A stretch of 31,288 bases of DNA from Christensenella sp. UBA2853 (GTDB taxonomy: Bacteria; Bacillota; Clostridia; Christensenellales; Aristaeellaceae), in the NCBI GenBank assembly GCA_002350845.1, contig DEFL01000005.1, positions 22,372 to 53,659 on the forward strand, read 5' to 3'. The notes under the pieces are model-generated. The model made no database searches and was not told where the DNA came from. It was given only the letters and a program-made list of their open reading frames with translations. Shown here piece by piece: positions 1 to 7,473 of this stretch. Position 1 is the first letter of the stretch, and each line of letters begins with the position of its first letter. The translations under genes and the position numbers were made by a program.

Positions 1-285
1 GGCAAGCGCATCTCCATCAAGGATACCCGCGGCATCATCGACGCCATCCTCAACGGTGACATCGAGCGCGCCGAAACCAAGAAGATCCCCTACTTCAATT
101 TCGAAGTGCCCACTTCCCTGCCGGGCGTTGATCCTGCCATTCTCGATCCGCGCGACACCTACAAGGATGCTTCCGAATGGGATGCCAAGGCCAAGGATCT
201 CGCCGGACGTTTCATCAAGAACTTTGTCAAGTATGAGACCAACGAAGCCGGCAAGGCTCTCGTTGCCGCCGGTCCTCAGCTGTAA
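1..285 (+). CDS. pckA: Phosphoenolpyruvate carboxykinase (ATP), C-terminal part
   Basis: The window opens inside this gene: an uninterrupted frame of 94 codons runs from base 1 to a TAA at 283-285. The translation begins GKRISIKDTRGIIDAIL, continues through IPYFNFEVPTSLPGVDP and ILDPRDTYKDA, and ends EAGKALVAAGPQL. This is the highly conserved C-terminal end of ATP-dependent PEP carboxykinase, which interconverts oxaloacetate plus ATP with PEP, CO2 and ADP in the cytosol. In fermentative gut bacteria it often runs in the CO2-fixing direction towards succinate. The N-terminal three quarters, including the P-loop and metal site, lie outside the window. A strong hairpin terminator follows 12 bases after the stop, so the gene ends its transcript here. 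The family call is very secure; the direction of flux is an inference. Confidence 0.96.
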   Translation, partial: GKRISIKDTRGIIDAILNGDIERAETKKIPYFNFEVPTSLPGVDPAILDPRDTYKDASEWDAKAKDLAGRFIKNFVKYETNEAGKALVAAGPQL

Positions 286-297
286 TTGATTTCATCA

Positions 298-336
298 CCG
301 GATGAACGCTTGTTCATCCGGTTTTTCTTTTTTTCA
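298..336 (+). terminator. Rho-independent terminator after pckA
   Basis: A perfect 10-bp stem (298-307 pairing with 312-321, CCGGATGAAC/GTTCATCCGG) closes a GCTT tetraloop and is followed by a T-rich run through about 336. It sits 12 bases after the pckA stop codon. Confidence 0.95.
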
Positions 337-405
337 TTTTTTCTTCACCTGTCCGTCATACAGCCCCTGTATTCTGTATGCATCCCATTCTCTGAGGAGG
401 ATTGC

Positions 406-1890
406 ATGCAAAGACAAAAAGCACCCTGGATGTGGATGATCCTGCTTTCAGCCATTGTAACGATCACCGTTTTCTCCAAATCTTCTCCGCTCTATCCGCT
501 CAACGACTGGGTGGACGCGAACTGCTTTCTGACAACCGGAAAAGCGCTGCTTTCAGGCCAGGTTCTGTACCGGGATGTCTATGAGCAGAAAGGCCCTTTT
601 CTCTATTTCCTGCACGCACTGGCCGCCCTTGTTTCCGATTCATCCTTTTTCGGCGTATGGCTCCTTGAAATCGCCGCATGCTTCGCCTATGCCTGGATTG
701 GATGGCGTCTGGTGCTGCAGCGCTGTAAGCGCCCGTCGGTCCTTCTCATTCCCGGTCTTCTGTTTCTCACCTATTCCACGGTCGCCTTTTCTTCCGGTGA
801 CAGCGCAGAAGAGCTTGCCCTTCCCCTCATCGCCTATGCGTTTGCTGCGGGGATCAGTATCCAATGGAAAACAGACCTGCCTTCCAACCGCCAGGCCCTG
901 ATCCTCGGGATCACCGCCGGGCTGGTGCTGTGGATCAAATATACCCTGTGCGGATTCTATTTTGCCTGTGCCCTCTTTGTTGCAGCAGCTGCAATCCGGC
1001 AGAAGAAATGGCACAGGCTCGCTCCTCTCGCCGGGTTCTTTCTTCTGGGTATCCTTGCGGCCTCCGCTCCTGTTCTTCTCTATTTTATCGGCCACCATGC
1101 CCTTTCTGATCTGTGGACTGCCTACTTTGTCAACAATATCACGCTGTACACTCCTTCTGCCGGCGGACACGGGCGGGGCAGCGGGAGCAGCGGCATGCTG
1201 CAGGTTCTCCTGACCTTTGCGCTCCAGAACCCGGTGTTTTCAATCCTGCTTGTTCTGGGCATCCTGTATGCTGCCTTCCGCAACCGAACGGAACTCTGTT
1301 TTCTGCTCGCTTCGCTTCTGGGATGCCTGCCCTTTGTTGCGCTTGACAGCAGACCCTATCCCTATTATGCGTTTATCGTTGCCGCCTTCACCGTTTACGG
1401 CTGGGTGCCGGTTCAGGAGGTGCTCTCACGTATCGCATGCAGACACGCTTTGGCCGCCGCTGTCCTTTCCTGCGCACTCTCGGTATGCATGAGTGTGGCT
1501 GGCTTCCATGTATCCCTGAACACATACCTGCTCGGGACGCCGAAGGAAAGCATGCCGCAGTATCAGTTCGCAGAGGTCATCCGGCAGGAGGAGGATGCAA
1601 CGCTGCTCAATTATGGCTTTCTTGACGGTGGTTTTTATACTGCGTCAGGTCTTACACCCGAGAGCCGTTTCTTCTGCAAGCTGAATATCGACCTGAAGGA
1701 AATGAACCGCGAACTCTCCGATTCCATCCAGGAAGGAAAGACAACATTTGTTGTCACACGGGGAAAGAAACTGCAGGGAGACACTCCCTATGAACTGGTC
1801 AGGCAGGCATCCTGGCCGTATCAGAGCAATGCCGAATCGCCCCGCTCCTTTACTTACTATCTCTATCGCATCCGGCAGCCGGAAACATAA
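406..1890 (+). CDS. Polytopic membrane protein, glycosyltransferase GT-C-like
   Basis: This encodes 494 residues. I chose the ATG at 406 because GAGGAGG lies at 394-400 with a 5-base spacing; the frame is open back to 286 but that part crosses the pckA terminator. The protein is mostly hydrophobic, with about ten membrane segments beginning near residue 9. An acidic, aromatic loop after the first segment (WVDANCF near residues 35-41, then YRDVYEQKGPF near 59-69) resembles the first extracytoplasmic loop of GT-C fold transferases. Those enzymes use a lipid-linked sugar donor and have an Asp in this loop. The C-terminal ~90 residues are soluble. The likely role is adding sugars to a cell-wall polymer or lipid outside the membrane. 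The exact substrate cannot be read from the sequence. No clear promoter or terminator of its own was found. Confidence 0.72.
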   Translation: MQRQKAPWMWMILLSAIVTITVFSKSSPLYPLNDWVDANCFLTTGKALLSGQVLYRDVYEQKGPFLYFLHALAALVSDSSFFGVWLLEIAACFAYAWIGWRLVLQRCKRPSVLLIPGLLFLTYSTVAFSSGDSAEELALPLIAYAFAAGISIQWKTDLPSNRQALILGITAGLVLWIKYTLCGFYFACALFVAAAAIRQKKWHRLAPLAGFFLLGILAASAPVLLYFIGHHALSDLWTAYFVNNITLYTPSAGGHGRGSGSSGMLQVLLTFALQNPVFSILLVLGILYAAFRNRTELCFLLASLLGCLPFVALDSRPYPYYAFIVAAFTVYGWVPVQEVLSRIACRHALAAAVLSCALSVCMSVAGFHVSLNTYLLGTPKESMPQYQFAEVIRQEEDATLLNYGFLDGGFYTASGLTPESRFFCKLNIDLKEMNRELSDSIQEGKTTFVVTRGKKLQGDTPYELVRQASWPYQSNAESPRSFTYYLYRIRQPET

Positions 1891-1940
1891 CCGACGTCCC
1901 CTCTCCGAAATGAAAAGCTGAAATTTCCTCCGGTCTGACA

Positions 1941-1969
1941 TTGTCAAGTTTTCTCTTTTCTGCTATGAT
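1941..1969 (+). promoter_or_regulatory. Sigma-A promoter of pgi (extended -10)
   Basis: A -35 box TTGTCA (1941-1946), a 17-base spacer and a -10 box TATGAT (1964-1969) are present. TG stands one base upstream of the -10, giving an extended -10. Transcription would start near 1976, about 60 bases before the pgi ATG. Confidence 0.8.
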
Positions 1970-2035
1970 TTTTCTGTATCTCAGGTTGATGATCTTCATG
2001 ACCTCTGCATTTTGATATGAAAGAAGGATGTTCTC

Positions 2036-3619
2036 ATGATTTCCTGGAACAATCTTGATCAGGCTGAAAGCTACAAAAAGCTTCTTGCACTCAAGGACCA
2101 TGTCTGTCTGCCCGAAGTAATGTCCGGTGAGAACGGTGCCAAGCGTGTTGCCCAGTATGCAGTTCCCATGGCTGCAGGTCTTTCCTACAACTATGCAGCC
2201 AAGATGGTCGATGATGAAGTCCTCTGCGCGCTCAAGGCGCTCGCTGAAGAAACGCAGCTTTCTGCCAAGTACGAAGCTCTGTACAATGGAGAAGTCATCA
2301 ACACGGGTGAAAAACGTCTTGTGCTCCATCAGCTGACCCGCGGACAGCTGGGCAGTGATGTCATGGCTGACGGCGTGAACAAGCGTGAGTTCTATGTCGC
2401 ACAGCAGAAAAAGGTCGCCGAGTTTGCCCGCCGCGTGCATCAGGGTGAGATCACCAATGCCAAGGGTGAATCCTTCACCACGGTTGTGCAGATCGGTATC
2501 GGCGGCAGCGATCTTGGCCCCCGCGCCATGTATCTTGCTCTCGAAAACTGGGCAAAGCAGAACGGAACCTTCCATATGGATGCACGCTTTATCAGCAACG
2601 TCGACCCCGACGATGCCGCAAGCGTTCTCAAGAGCATTGATGTCTCCCGTTCCCTGTTCGTTCTCGTTTCCAAGTCCGGCACAACCCTGGAAACCCTGAC
2701 CAATGAATCCTTCGTCAAGGATGCCCTGCGCAATGCCGGCCTTGATCCCGCAAAGCATATGATTGCGGTCACCAGCGAGACCTCTCCTCTGGCTTCCAGC
2801 AGCGATTATCTCGCCGCCTTCTTCATGGACGACTACATCGGCGGACGCTACTCCTCCACTTCCTGTGTCGGCGGAGCTGTCCTCTCCCTGGCCTTCGGTC
2901 CTGAAGTCTTCGAGCGTTTCCTCAACGGGGCTGCAGAAGAGGACACACTGGCCAAGAATCCTGACCCGCTGCAGAACCCGGACATGCTCGATGCCCTGAT
3001 CGGTATCTATGAGCGCAATGTACAGGGTTATCCGTCCACTGCCGTTCTGCCTTACTCTCAGGCGCTCAGCCGCTTCCCTGCGCATCTCCAGCAGCTCGAC
3101 ATGGAATCCAACGGCAAGTCTGTCAACCGCTTTGGCGAGAAAGTGGACTACGTCACCGGTCCCGTCATCTTCGGCGAACCCGGCACCAACGGACAGCACT
3201 CCTTCTATCAGCTGCTCCACCAGGGAACGGATATCGTGCCTCTGCAGTTTGTCGGTTTCCGCTCCAATCAGGCCGGCATGGATGTTGTCATCCAGGACAG
3301 CACCAGCCAGCAGAAGCTCTGCGCCAATGTTGCCGCTCAGATCATGGCCTTTGCCTGCGGCAAGAGCGATCCCAACCCGAACAAGAGCTTTGCCGGCGGA
3401 CGTCCTTCCAGCATCATCGTCGGCGATCAGCTGACCCCCGAAGCGCTTGGCGCCCTTCTGGCCCACTTCGAAAACAAGGTAATGTTCCAGGGCTTCGTAT
3501 GGAACCTCAACAGCTTCGATCAGGAAGGCGTGCAGCTGGGCAAAGTCCTGGCCAAGCGTGTACTCGCCCATGATACGGACGGTGCACTCCGCGCTTACAG
3601 CGATCTGCTCAACATCTGA
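2036..3619 (+). CDS. pgi: Glucose-6-phosphate isomerase
   Basis: This 527-residue protein interconverts glucose-6-phosphate and fructose-6-phosphate in glycolysis and gluconeogenesis (cytosol). Family signatures are visible in order: GGSDLGPRAMYLAL in the first SIS domain, the GGRYS signature near residue 269, MESNGK with the catalytic Glu at 357, and GQHSFYQLLHQGT at 386 onward with the ring-opening His at 388. A Lys in QLGKVLAKR is at 503. Length is normal for the 525-550 residue type. The start is supported by AAGAAGG eight bases upstream. Its own extended -10 promoter and a strong terminator make it a single-gene unit. Codon use looks optimised, as expected for an abundant glycolytic enzyme. 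Nothing suggests loss of function. Confidence 0.97.
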   Translation: MISWNNLDQAESYKKLLALKDHVCLPEVMSGENGAKRVAQYAVPMAAGLSYNYAAKMVDDEVLCALKALAEETQLSAKYEALYNGEVINTGEKRLVLHQLTRGQLGSDVMADGVNKREFYVAQQKKVAEFARRVHQGEITNAKGESFTTVVQIGIGGSDLGPRAMYLALENWAKQNGTFHMDARFISNVDPDDAASVLKSIDVSRSLFVLVSKSGTTLETLTNESFVKDALRNAGLDPAKHMIAVTSETSPLASSSDYLAAFFMDDYIGGRYSSTSCVGGAVLSLAFGPEVFERFLNGAAEEDTLAKNPDPLQNPDMLDALIGIYERNVQGYPSTAVLPYSQALSRFPAHLQQLDMESNGKSVNRFGEKVDYVTGPVIFGEPGTNGQHSFYQLLHQGTDIVPLQFVGFRSNQAGMDVVIQDSTSQQKLCANVAAQIMAFACGKSDPNPNKSFAGGRPSSIIVGDQLTPEALGALLAHFENKVMFQGFVWNLNSFDQEGVQLGKVLAKRVLAHDTDGALRAYSDLLNI

Positions 3620-3634
3620 TTTTCTTAATCCCTC

Positions 3635-3669
3635 AGCCTCAGCAGGCACCGTCTGCTGGGGCTTTTTTC
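3635..3669 (+). terminator. Rho-independent terminator after pgi
   Basis: An 11-bp stem (3635-3645 with 3653-3663, one T-G pair) closes a 7-base loop and is followed by TTTTTCT. It lies 15 bases after the pgi stop. Confidence 0.93.
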
Positions 3670-3676
3670 TGCCTTG

Positions 3677-3710
3677 AAAAAAGCACACAGGACCGTCTCG
3701 TCCTGTGTGC
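3677..3710 (-). terminator. Rho-independent terminator of the minus-strand glycosidase/GNAT unit
   Basis: A perfect 11-bp stem (GCACACAGGAC at 3683-3693 with its complement at 3700-3710) has a 6-base loop. On the minus strand it is followed by TTTTTTC. It lies 17 bases beyond the stop of the GNAT gene at 3728 and faces the pgi terminator, giving two back-to-back terminators. Confidence 0.93.
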
Positions 3711-3727
3711 CTGAAAGGTTCTGATGG

Positions 3728-4207
3728 TCATCCCAGTCTCTTCTGATAATACCGCGTCGGGCGCCCCTCTTCATGGAACTCATCCTTGAAACGGAACCCG
3801 TTCTTTTCAAGGACCCGGATGCATGCCTGATGATCTGCGAAAACGAATGCACCAAACGTCTTTATGCCGTACTTTTTCCGCACTTCATTGAGAAACATCA
3901 TCACAGCCTGTGTGCCGATCCCCTTCGACCAGCGGCCTTCGTTGAATATGCAGATGCCCAGCATCGCGCCGGGTGACTTTTCAGGGTCGATCCCGTAGCA
4001 CCAGACATCCCCGATATATTCTCCGTCCACCAGAATGGTCCGGCCATAGCTGTCAGACTGCGCATCCTGTGTCTTTCGGTATGCATCGATCGCTTCTTCC
4101 ATGGTCTGTTCCTTCAGGGGAAGATGCTCGAGAATCGAGTCTTTTCTTGACTCCACAAAAAAGATTCGGACTGATTCCTCTGTCCTCTGGGACAATGAAA
4201 TATTCAT
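3728..4207 (-). CDS. GNAT-family N-acetyltransferase
   Basis: This is 159 residues from the ATG at 4207. The GNAT fold is recognisable: a central strand GAMLGICIFN, then the acetyl-CoA pyrophosphate loop in GRWSKGIGTQAV, the helix MMFLNEVRKKYGI, and the closing VLEKNGFRFKDEF motif typical of RimJ/RimL-like members. Such enzymes transfer an acetyl group from acetyl-CoA to an amine; the acceptor is unknown. The frame stays open upstream to 4393, but that part overlaps the GH125 gene. At the ATG chosen, GAGG lies only two bases upstream, so initiation may be weak or depend on translation of the preceding gene. It follows GH125 by 82 bases with no terminator between, so it is probably last in the GH36-GH125-GNAT transcript. 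A link to sugar or amino-sugar metabolism is inference only. Confidence 0.8.
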   Translation of the reverse strand: MNISLSQRTEESVRIFFVESRKDSILEHLPLKEQTMEEAIDAYRKTQDAQSDSYGRTILVDGEYIGDVWCYGIDPEKSPGAMLGICIFNEGRWSKGIGTQAVMMFLNEVRKKYGIKTFGAFVFADHQACIRVLEKNGFRFKDEFHEEGRPTRYYQKRLG

Positions 4208-4289
4208 ATCCTCACTTACTTTCCCCGGATCACTCCGGTTATTTTTCCACTTGCCGGGCATACCCTCCATACAGGCCCGGTGCTTTCGC

Positions 4290-5564
4290 TCACCAGCGCA
4301 CCATGCGCTCCACAAACTCACTGAAAATGGAATTGGCCCAGGCGAACCACGGGCGGGTAAATTGCTGCGGATCATCCTTGTGCACGCCTTCATGCATCAG
4401 CAGCGTGCCCGCATCCATGTTTTCAAGCATTTCCAGCAGTTGTTCCGCTTCCTCCCGGTCCTGCGTGCTCAGGCCCTGGATACACAGGGAAATCGGCCAG
4501 ATATAGTCTTTGGGCGTGTGCGGGCTTCCGATTCCCTTTGCCACGGTGCCCTCATAATAATACGGATTTTCCGGGCTCAGGATCATCTTCCGGGTATTGC
4601 GGTACACTTTGTCCCCCGTATCAATGCAACCGAGATACGGAAGGCTCAGAAGGCTCGGGACATTGGCATCGTCCATGAAATGGCTGTGTCCGAGTCCATC
4701 CACCTCATATGCATACACGTCGCCGAACTTCGGATGATGCACAATCCCATACTTTGCAATTCCTTCAAGAATCTCCCCGCGCATCTGTGCACACGTCTGC
4801 GCCATCTCCTGATCCTGAAGAAGCACCTGTGCGATTTCACCGAGCAGGTCCAATGCCCGGGCCGCAAAAAAGTTGGAGGGGATCAGATAGCCGTAGCGGC
4901 ATGCATCGTCACTGGGCCGGAACCCGCTCCAGGTCATGCCGGTGTAGCCCACTTCAGCTCCGCGGCCTTCCCGAACCAGGGTGTCCGAAGGCGGGCAGTC
5001 GCTCCGCTCAAAAAAGTAGGGTGACTGTTCCATGTGATGCTGCTCGGTTTTCCATACACTGAGAATGGTGTCTGCAGCCTGCCTGAACAATTCATCGCAC
5101 CAGGCCGTGCTGCCTGTCTCTTTCCAGAATGTGTAGGCCAGCCGGATCGGATAGCACAGAGAGTCGATTTCATATTTCCTCTCCCAGATCCACGGCTTCT
5201 GCTCCTCGGTCCAGTTCGTCCTGTCGTCATAACCATGCCGCCCGCTCGCTTCCCGGTTGAAGGCATTCGTATACGGGTCAAGCACAATATACTGAAACTG
5301 ACGTCTGAGCAGGCCTTCCACCGCCTCACGGATTTCCGGATAGGCCTGTGCGTAAGGCAGATAATGGAACACCTGTGCAGACGAGTCCCGGAGCCACATC
5401 GCCGGAATATCGCCCGTAATCAGAAACACGGTTCCGTCCGATCGCTGCAGTGTGGTATCCCAGGTACTGCGAAAGCAGTTTCTGTACATATCGGCCAGCT
5501 TCGGTTTTCCCTGCTTTTGAAGCTTTTCATAGATTTCTTCTGTGACACGGTCCATCAGTTGCAT
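4290..5564 (-). CDS. Glycoside hydrolase family 125, exo-alpha-1,6-mannosidase
   Basis: This is 424 residues, the usual length for GH125. The family (also known as DUF1237) removes non-reducing alpha-1,6-mannose residues without a metal, by inversion. Visible hallmarks are TGDIPAMWLRDSSAQ (residues 50-64), NREASGRHGYDDRTNW (103-118), the acidic pair in RPSDDACRYGYLIP (Asp219/Asp220) and HEGVHKDDPQ with Glu392. From memory, characterised clostridial and pneumococcal GH125 enzymes use an Asp near 220 and a Glu near 392 as acid and base, which these match. There is no signal peptide, so it acts in the cytosol on imported oligosaccharides. Its start has GGAG upstream and lies 39 bases after the GH36 stop, so the two are co-transcribed. 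N-glycan or mannan fragments are the likely substrate; that is inference. Confidence 0.93.
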   Translation of the reverse strand: MQLMDRVTEEIYEKLQKQGKPKLADMYRNCFRSTWDTTLQRSDGTVFLITGDIPAMWLRDSSAQVFHYLPYAQAYPEIREAVEGLLRRQFQYIVLDPYTNAFNREASGRHGYDDRTNWTEEQKPWIWERKYEIDSLCYPIRLAYTFWKETGSTAWCDELFRQAADTILSVWKTEQHHMEQSPYFFERSDCPPSDTLVREGRGAEVGYTGMTWSGFRPSDDACRYGYLIPSNFFAARALDLLGEIAQVLLQDQEMAQTCAQMRGEILEGIAKYGIVHHPKFGDVYAYEVDGLGHSHFMDDANVPSLLSLPYLGCIDTGDKVYRNTRKMILSPENPYYYEGTVAKGIGSPHTPKDYIWPISLCIQGLSTQDREEAEQLLEMLENMDAGTLLMHEGVHKDDPQQFTRPWFAWANSIFSEFVERMVRW

Positions 5565-5603
5565 GATGCATTACTCCATTTCTGTTATCGGTCTGTAGTG
5601 ATT

Positions 5604-7208
5604 TCAGCGGCTCATATCTGCTCCCATTTCCTGCATCCAGCGGAAATGGATGGTCTCTCCGTTCAGGGACCACGTTTCAGGACAGGTTGTTTCCATCCAG
5701 TCCAGCGGAATCAGTTCATCCTCCTGAAGGGAGGCTCTTTCATATGCGCTGCCCAGTTCTTCCGCAATGCGGCCCGAGGCCTGATCCGGACTGCAGGAGA
5801 CAAACAGCGGTGTCCCGCTCTCTGAGAGGATCTGCAGCCACCGCGCATTGAGTGTCCAGTCAATTTTCCCTGTAATGCCCACGCAGTCCGCATCCGCCGC
5901 ATAGAACGCCCCGTGATGAAGCATGCGGAAAGCCAGCGTGTTGACACCCATTTTTCTTGTTCTGTCCCATGCCACACCGCTTGTATCATCCCCGGTGCGG
6001 TTCATGTGGACAAGGCCTGCCGCAAGGTGGCCAATCACATTGCAGCCCAGAATCACAGTGCCCGGCGCGCAGTGGTCATGAATTGTGCGGTATATTTCCA
6101 GAACGACTTCCGCGCTTGTTTTGCTTCGGTCCCAGAAATGCCATCCGTCTTCCGCGAGAAATCCCTTTCTCTGGAATCCCCAGAATCCAAAGAGGTCACA
6201 GGTCGAAAAATCATGCTTGATCAGCTGATATCCCCACTCGCCGGTCAGCCGCTCCGTATCCCGGGCAATTCTTTCCAGCACCAGAGGATGGGAAGGATCC
6301 AGGTATGTCGGATCACGCATCAGCCTGACATCCGCATTCTCCGTCCATTCGTGATGCCCGTCAGCCAGATATCGCACCCAGATTCCCGGCCGCACATGCA
6401 TCCCGCGGATCTTCCAGCACAGTGCTTTCATATCCGGGAACCGCTCGTTTCCGGCGTCCCAGGGGCCATCCGTCATATGCTTTTCCCAACCGTCATCAAT
6501 GACCATATAGGGCCGGTTGGCAAGACCTTCTGTCATCTCCTTCAGGAGGCGGGCATCCCGCAGAATGTCTTCTGCGCTGCTTTTCCCGTAGGCATAATAC
6601 CAGTTGTTTGCCCCGTAGACCGGTTCGGACAACCGGAGAGGGCTGGTACACAGGGATCTGTAAAATGTCTGCAGCGCTGAAAATGCGCTCACGCCTTCAC
6701 AGCGTGCAAACAGCACTTCACACACAGGAAGTCTTCTGCCGTGCAGCCTGACGCCTTCCCCGCCGCAGCGGACATCTGCGCGAAGCGTGATGCCTTCCGC
6801 ATCCATCTGCCACAGGCAGAAGGCTGAGGGCTGAACCGCCACGCCAAAGCACTGCGTCCCTCGGTCCGATGTGTCCTTTCGGCTGTCCGACCCATTCGAG
6901 CAGGCACACACCCACGGCATCATCCGCTCCGGCACCAGACCGCGCCACTCCATATCTCCGTATCCGCGCTCCCAGGCATCTGAATAGACCTTCACCGGTT
7001 CATGCGGCTTTTCCGTTTCAGAAAACACCCACCGCAGCGCAATCCCTTTCACGGGTGTCAGATCTGCCGTCAGAAAGATCTTCAGTCTGTCCTTTTCGAG
7101 CACCTGTTCAACGCTTACGTCCCCGGATTGCCAGTCCGGACCGGCCGCACTGCTCTGTACTGTGCTTTCCAGTTCCACCTGAAGTCTGTCGGCATATCGG
7201 ATGTCCAT
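5604..7208 (-). CDS. GH36-like (clan GH-D) retaining glycosidase, probable alpha-galactosidase-type
   Basis: This is 534 residues. An N-terminal beta-rich domain (about 1-195) precedes a TIM barrel. Barrel motifs are NNWYYAYG (201-208), MVIDDGWE (235-242), GIWVRYL (275-281), IKHDFSTCDL (330-339) and MNRTGDDTSG (402-411). In clan GH-D the Asp of the K-x-D strand (here Asp333) is the nucleophile, and an Asp in the later R-x-x-D motif (here Asp407 or Asp408) is the acid/base. The conventional GH36 nucleophile motif is KWD, here KHD, so this is a divergent branch and the sugar specificity is uncertain. It is shorter than the common ~700-residue GH36 enzymes. No signal peptide is seen, so it is cytosolic. 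AGAGGGG lies six bases before the ATG. It is the first gene of the operon with GH125, suggesting both act on the same branched glycan. Confidence 0.8.
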   Translation of the reverse strand: MDIRYADRLQVELESTVQSSAAGPDWQSGDVSVEQVLEKDRLKIFLTADLTPVKGIALRWVFSETEKPHEPVKVYSDAWERGYGDMEWRGLVPERMMPWVCACSNGSDSRKDTSDRGTQCFGVAVQPSAFCLWQMDAEGITLRADVRCGGEGVRLHGRRLPVCEVLFARCEGVSAFSALQTFYRSLCTSPLRLSEPVYGANNWYYAYGKSSAEDILRDARLLKEMTEGLANRPYMVIDDGWEKHMTDGPWDAGNERFPDMKALCWKIRGMHVRPGIWVRYLADGHHEWTENADVRLMRDPTYLDPSHPLVLERIARDTERLTGEWGYQLIKHDFSTCDLFGFWGFQRKGFLAEDGWHFWDRSKTSAEVVLEIYRTIHDHCAPGTVILGCNVIGHLAAGLVHMNRTGDDTSGVAWDRTRKMGVNTLAFRMLHHGAFYAADADCVGITGKIDWTLNARWLQILSESGTPLFVSCSPDQASGRIAEELGSAYERASLQEDELIPLDWMETTCPETWSLNGETIHFRWMQEMGADMSR

Positions 7209-7336
7209 CGGCTGCCCCTCTTTTCTTCAGACGCATCGCTGCATTGCAAAACGGCATCATCGTCCTGCCATTGCAGCAGAGTGCATTTTTCCTCTCCAAT
7301 GATCCGCCTGCTCTGTTTCCTTTTTCGTTCGACATG

Positions 7337-7365
7337 AGCATATCAAAGAATTGTCCCTGTGACAA
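7337..7365 (-). promoter_or_regulatory. Sigma-A promoter of the GH36-GH125-GNAT unit
   Basis: On the minus strand the -35 TTGTCA (7360-7365) and -10 TATGCT (7337-7342) are separated by 17 bases. Transcription would start near 7330, leaving a leader of about 120 bases before the GH36 ATG at 7208. Confidence 0.72.
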
Positions 7366-7366
7366 T
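7350..7366. promoter_or_regulatory. Inverted repeat over the -35 box, candidate operator
   Basis: ATTGTC-N5-GACAAT is a perfect 6+6 inverted repeat that covers the -35 hexamer of the glycosidase promoter. A repressor dimer bound here would block RNA polymerase. No regulator gene adjoins it, so the protein is unknown. Confidence 0.5.
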
Positions 7367-7421
7367 AGTTTTTTTCAGATGTTCTTCCCTCTTCGTTGCC
7401 TGCGTTCACTGCGTCCGGAAC

Positions 7422-7453
7422 AGAAGAAAAGGCCATGCCGGGCGGCACAGCCT
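7422..7453 (-). terminator. Rho-independent terminator of the gamma-glutamyltransferase gene
   Basis: An 11-bp stem (7430-7440 with 7443-7453, two G-T pairs) with a tight C/G loop is followed on the minus strand by TTTTCTTCTG. It begins about 20 bases after the gene's stop codon at 7474. Confidence 0.85.
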
Positions 7454-7473
7454 TCTGATTCATTGGGCCTTTC

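Noticed and set aside
298..321. Inverted repeat possibly a cre or operator site
   Set aside because: A 10-bp stem with a tetraloop and following T-run is a terminator.
286..405. 40-codon N-terminal extension of the membrane glycosyltransferase-like gene
   Set aside because: It would start inside the pckA terminator and lacks an SD; the ATG at 406 has GAGGAGG.
1850..3688. 612-codon open frame opposite pgi
   Set aside because: It crosses the pgi promoter, gene and terminator, has no domain pattern, and mirrors pgi codon bias.
4207..4289. Small hairpins (CCGGGC/GCCCGG, CCGGA/TCCGG) between GH125 and GNAT as a terminator
   Set aside because: No U-run on the minus strand; the real terminator is at 3677-3710.
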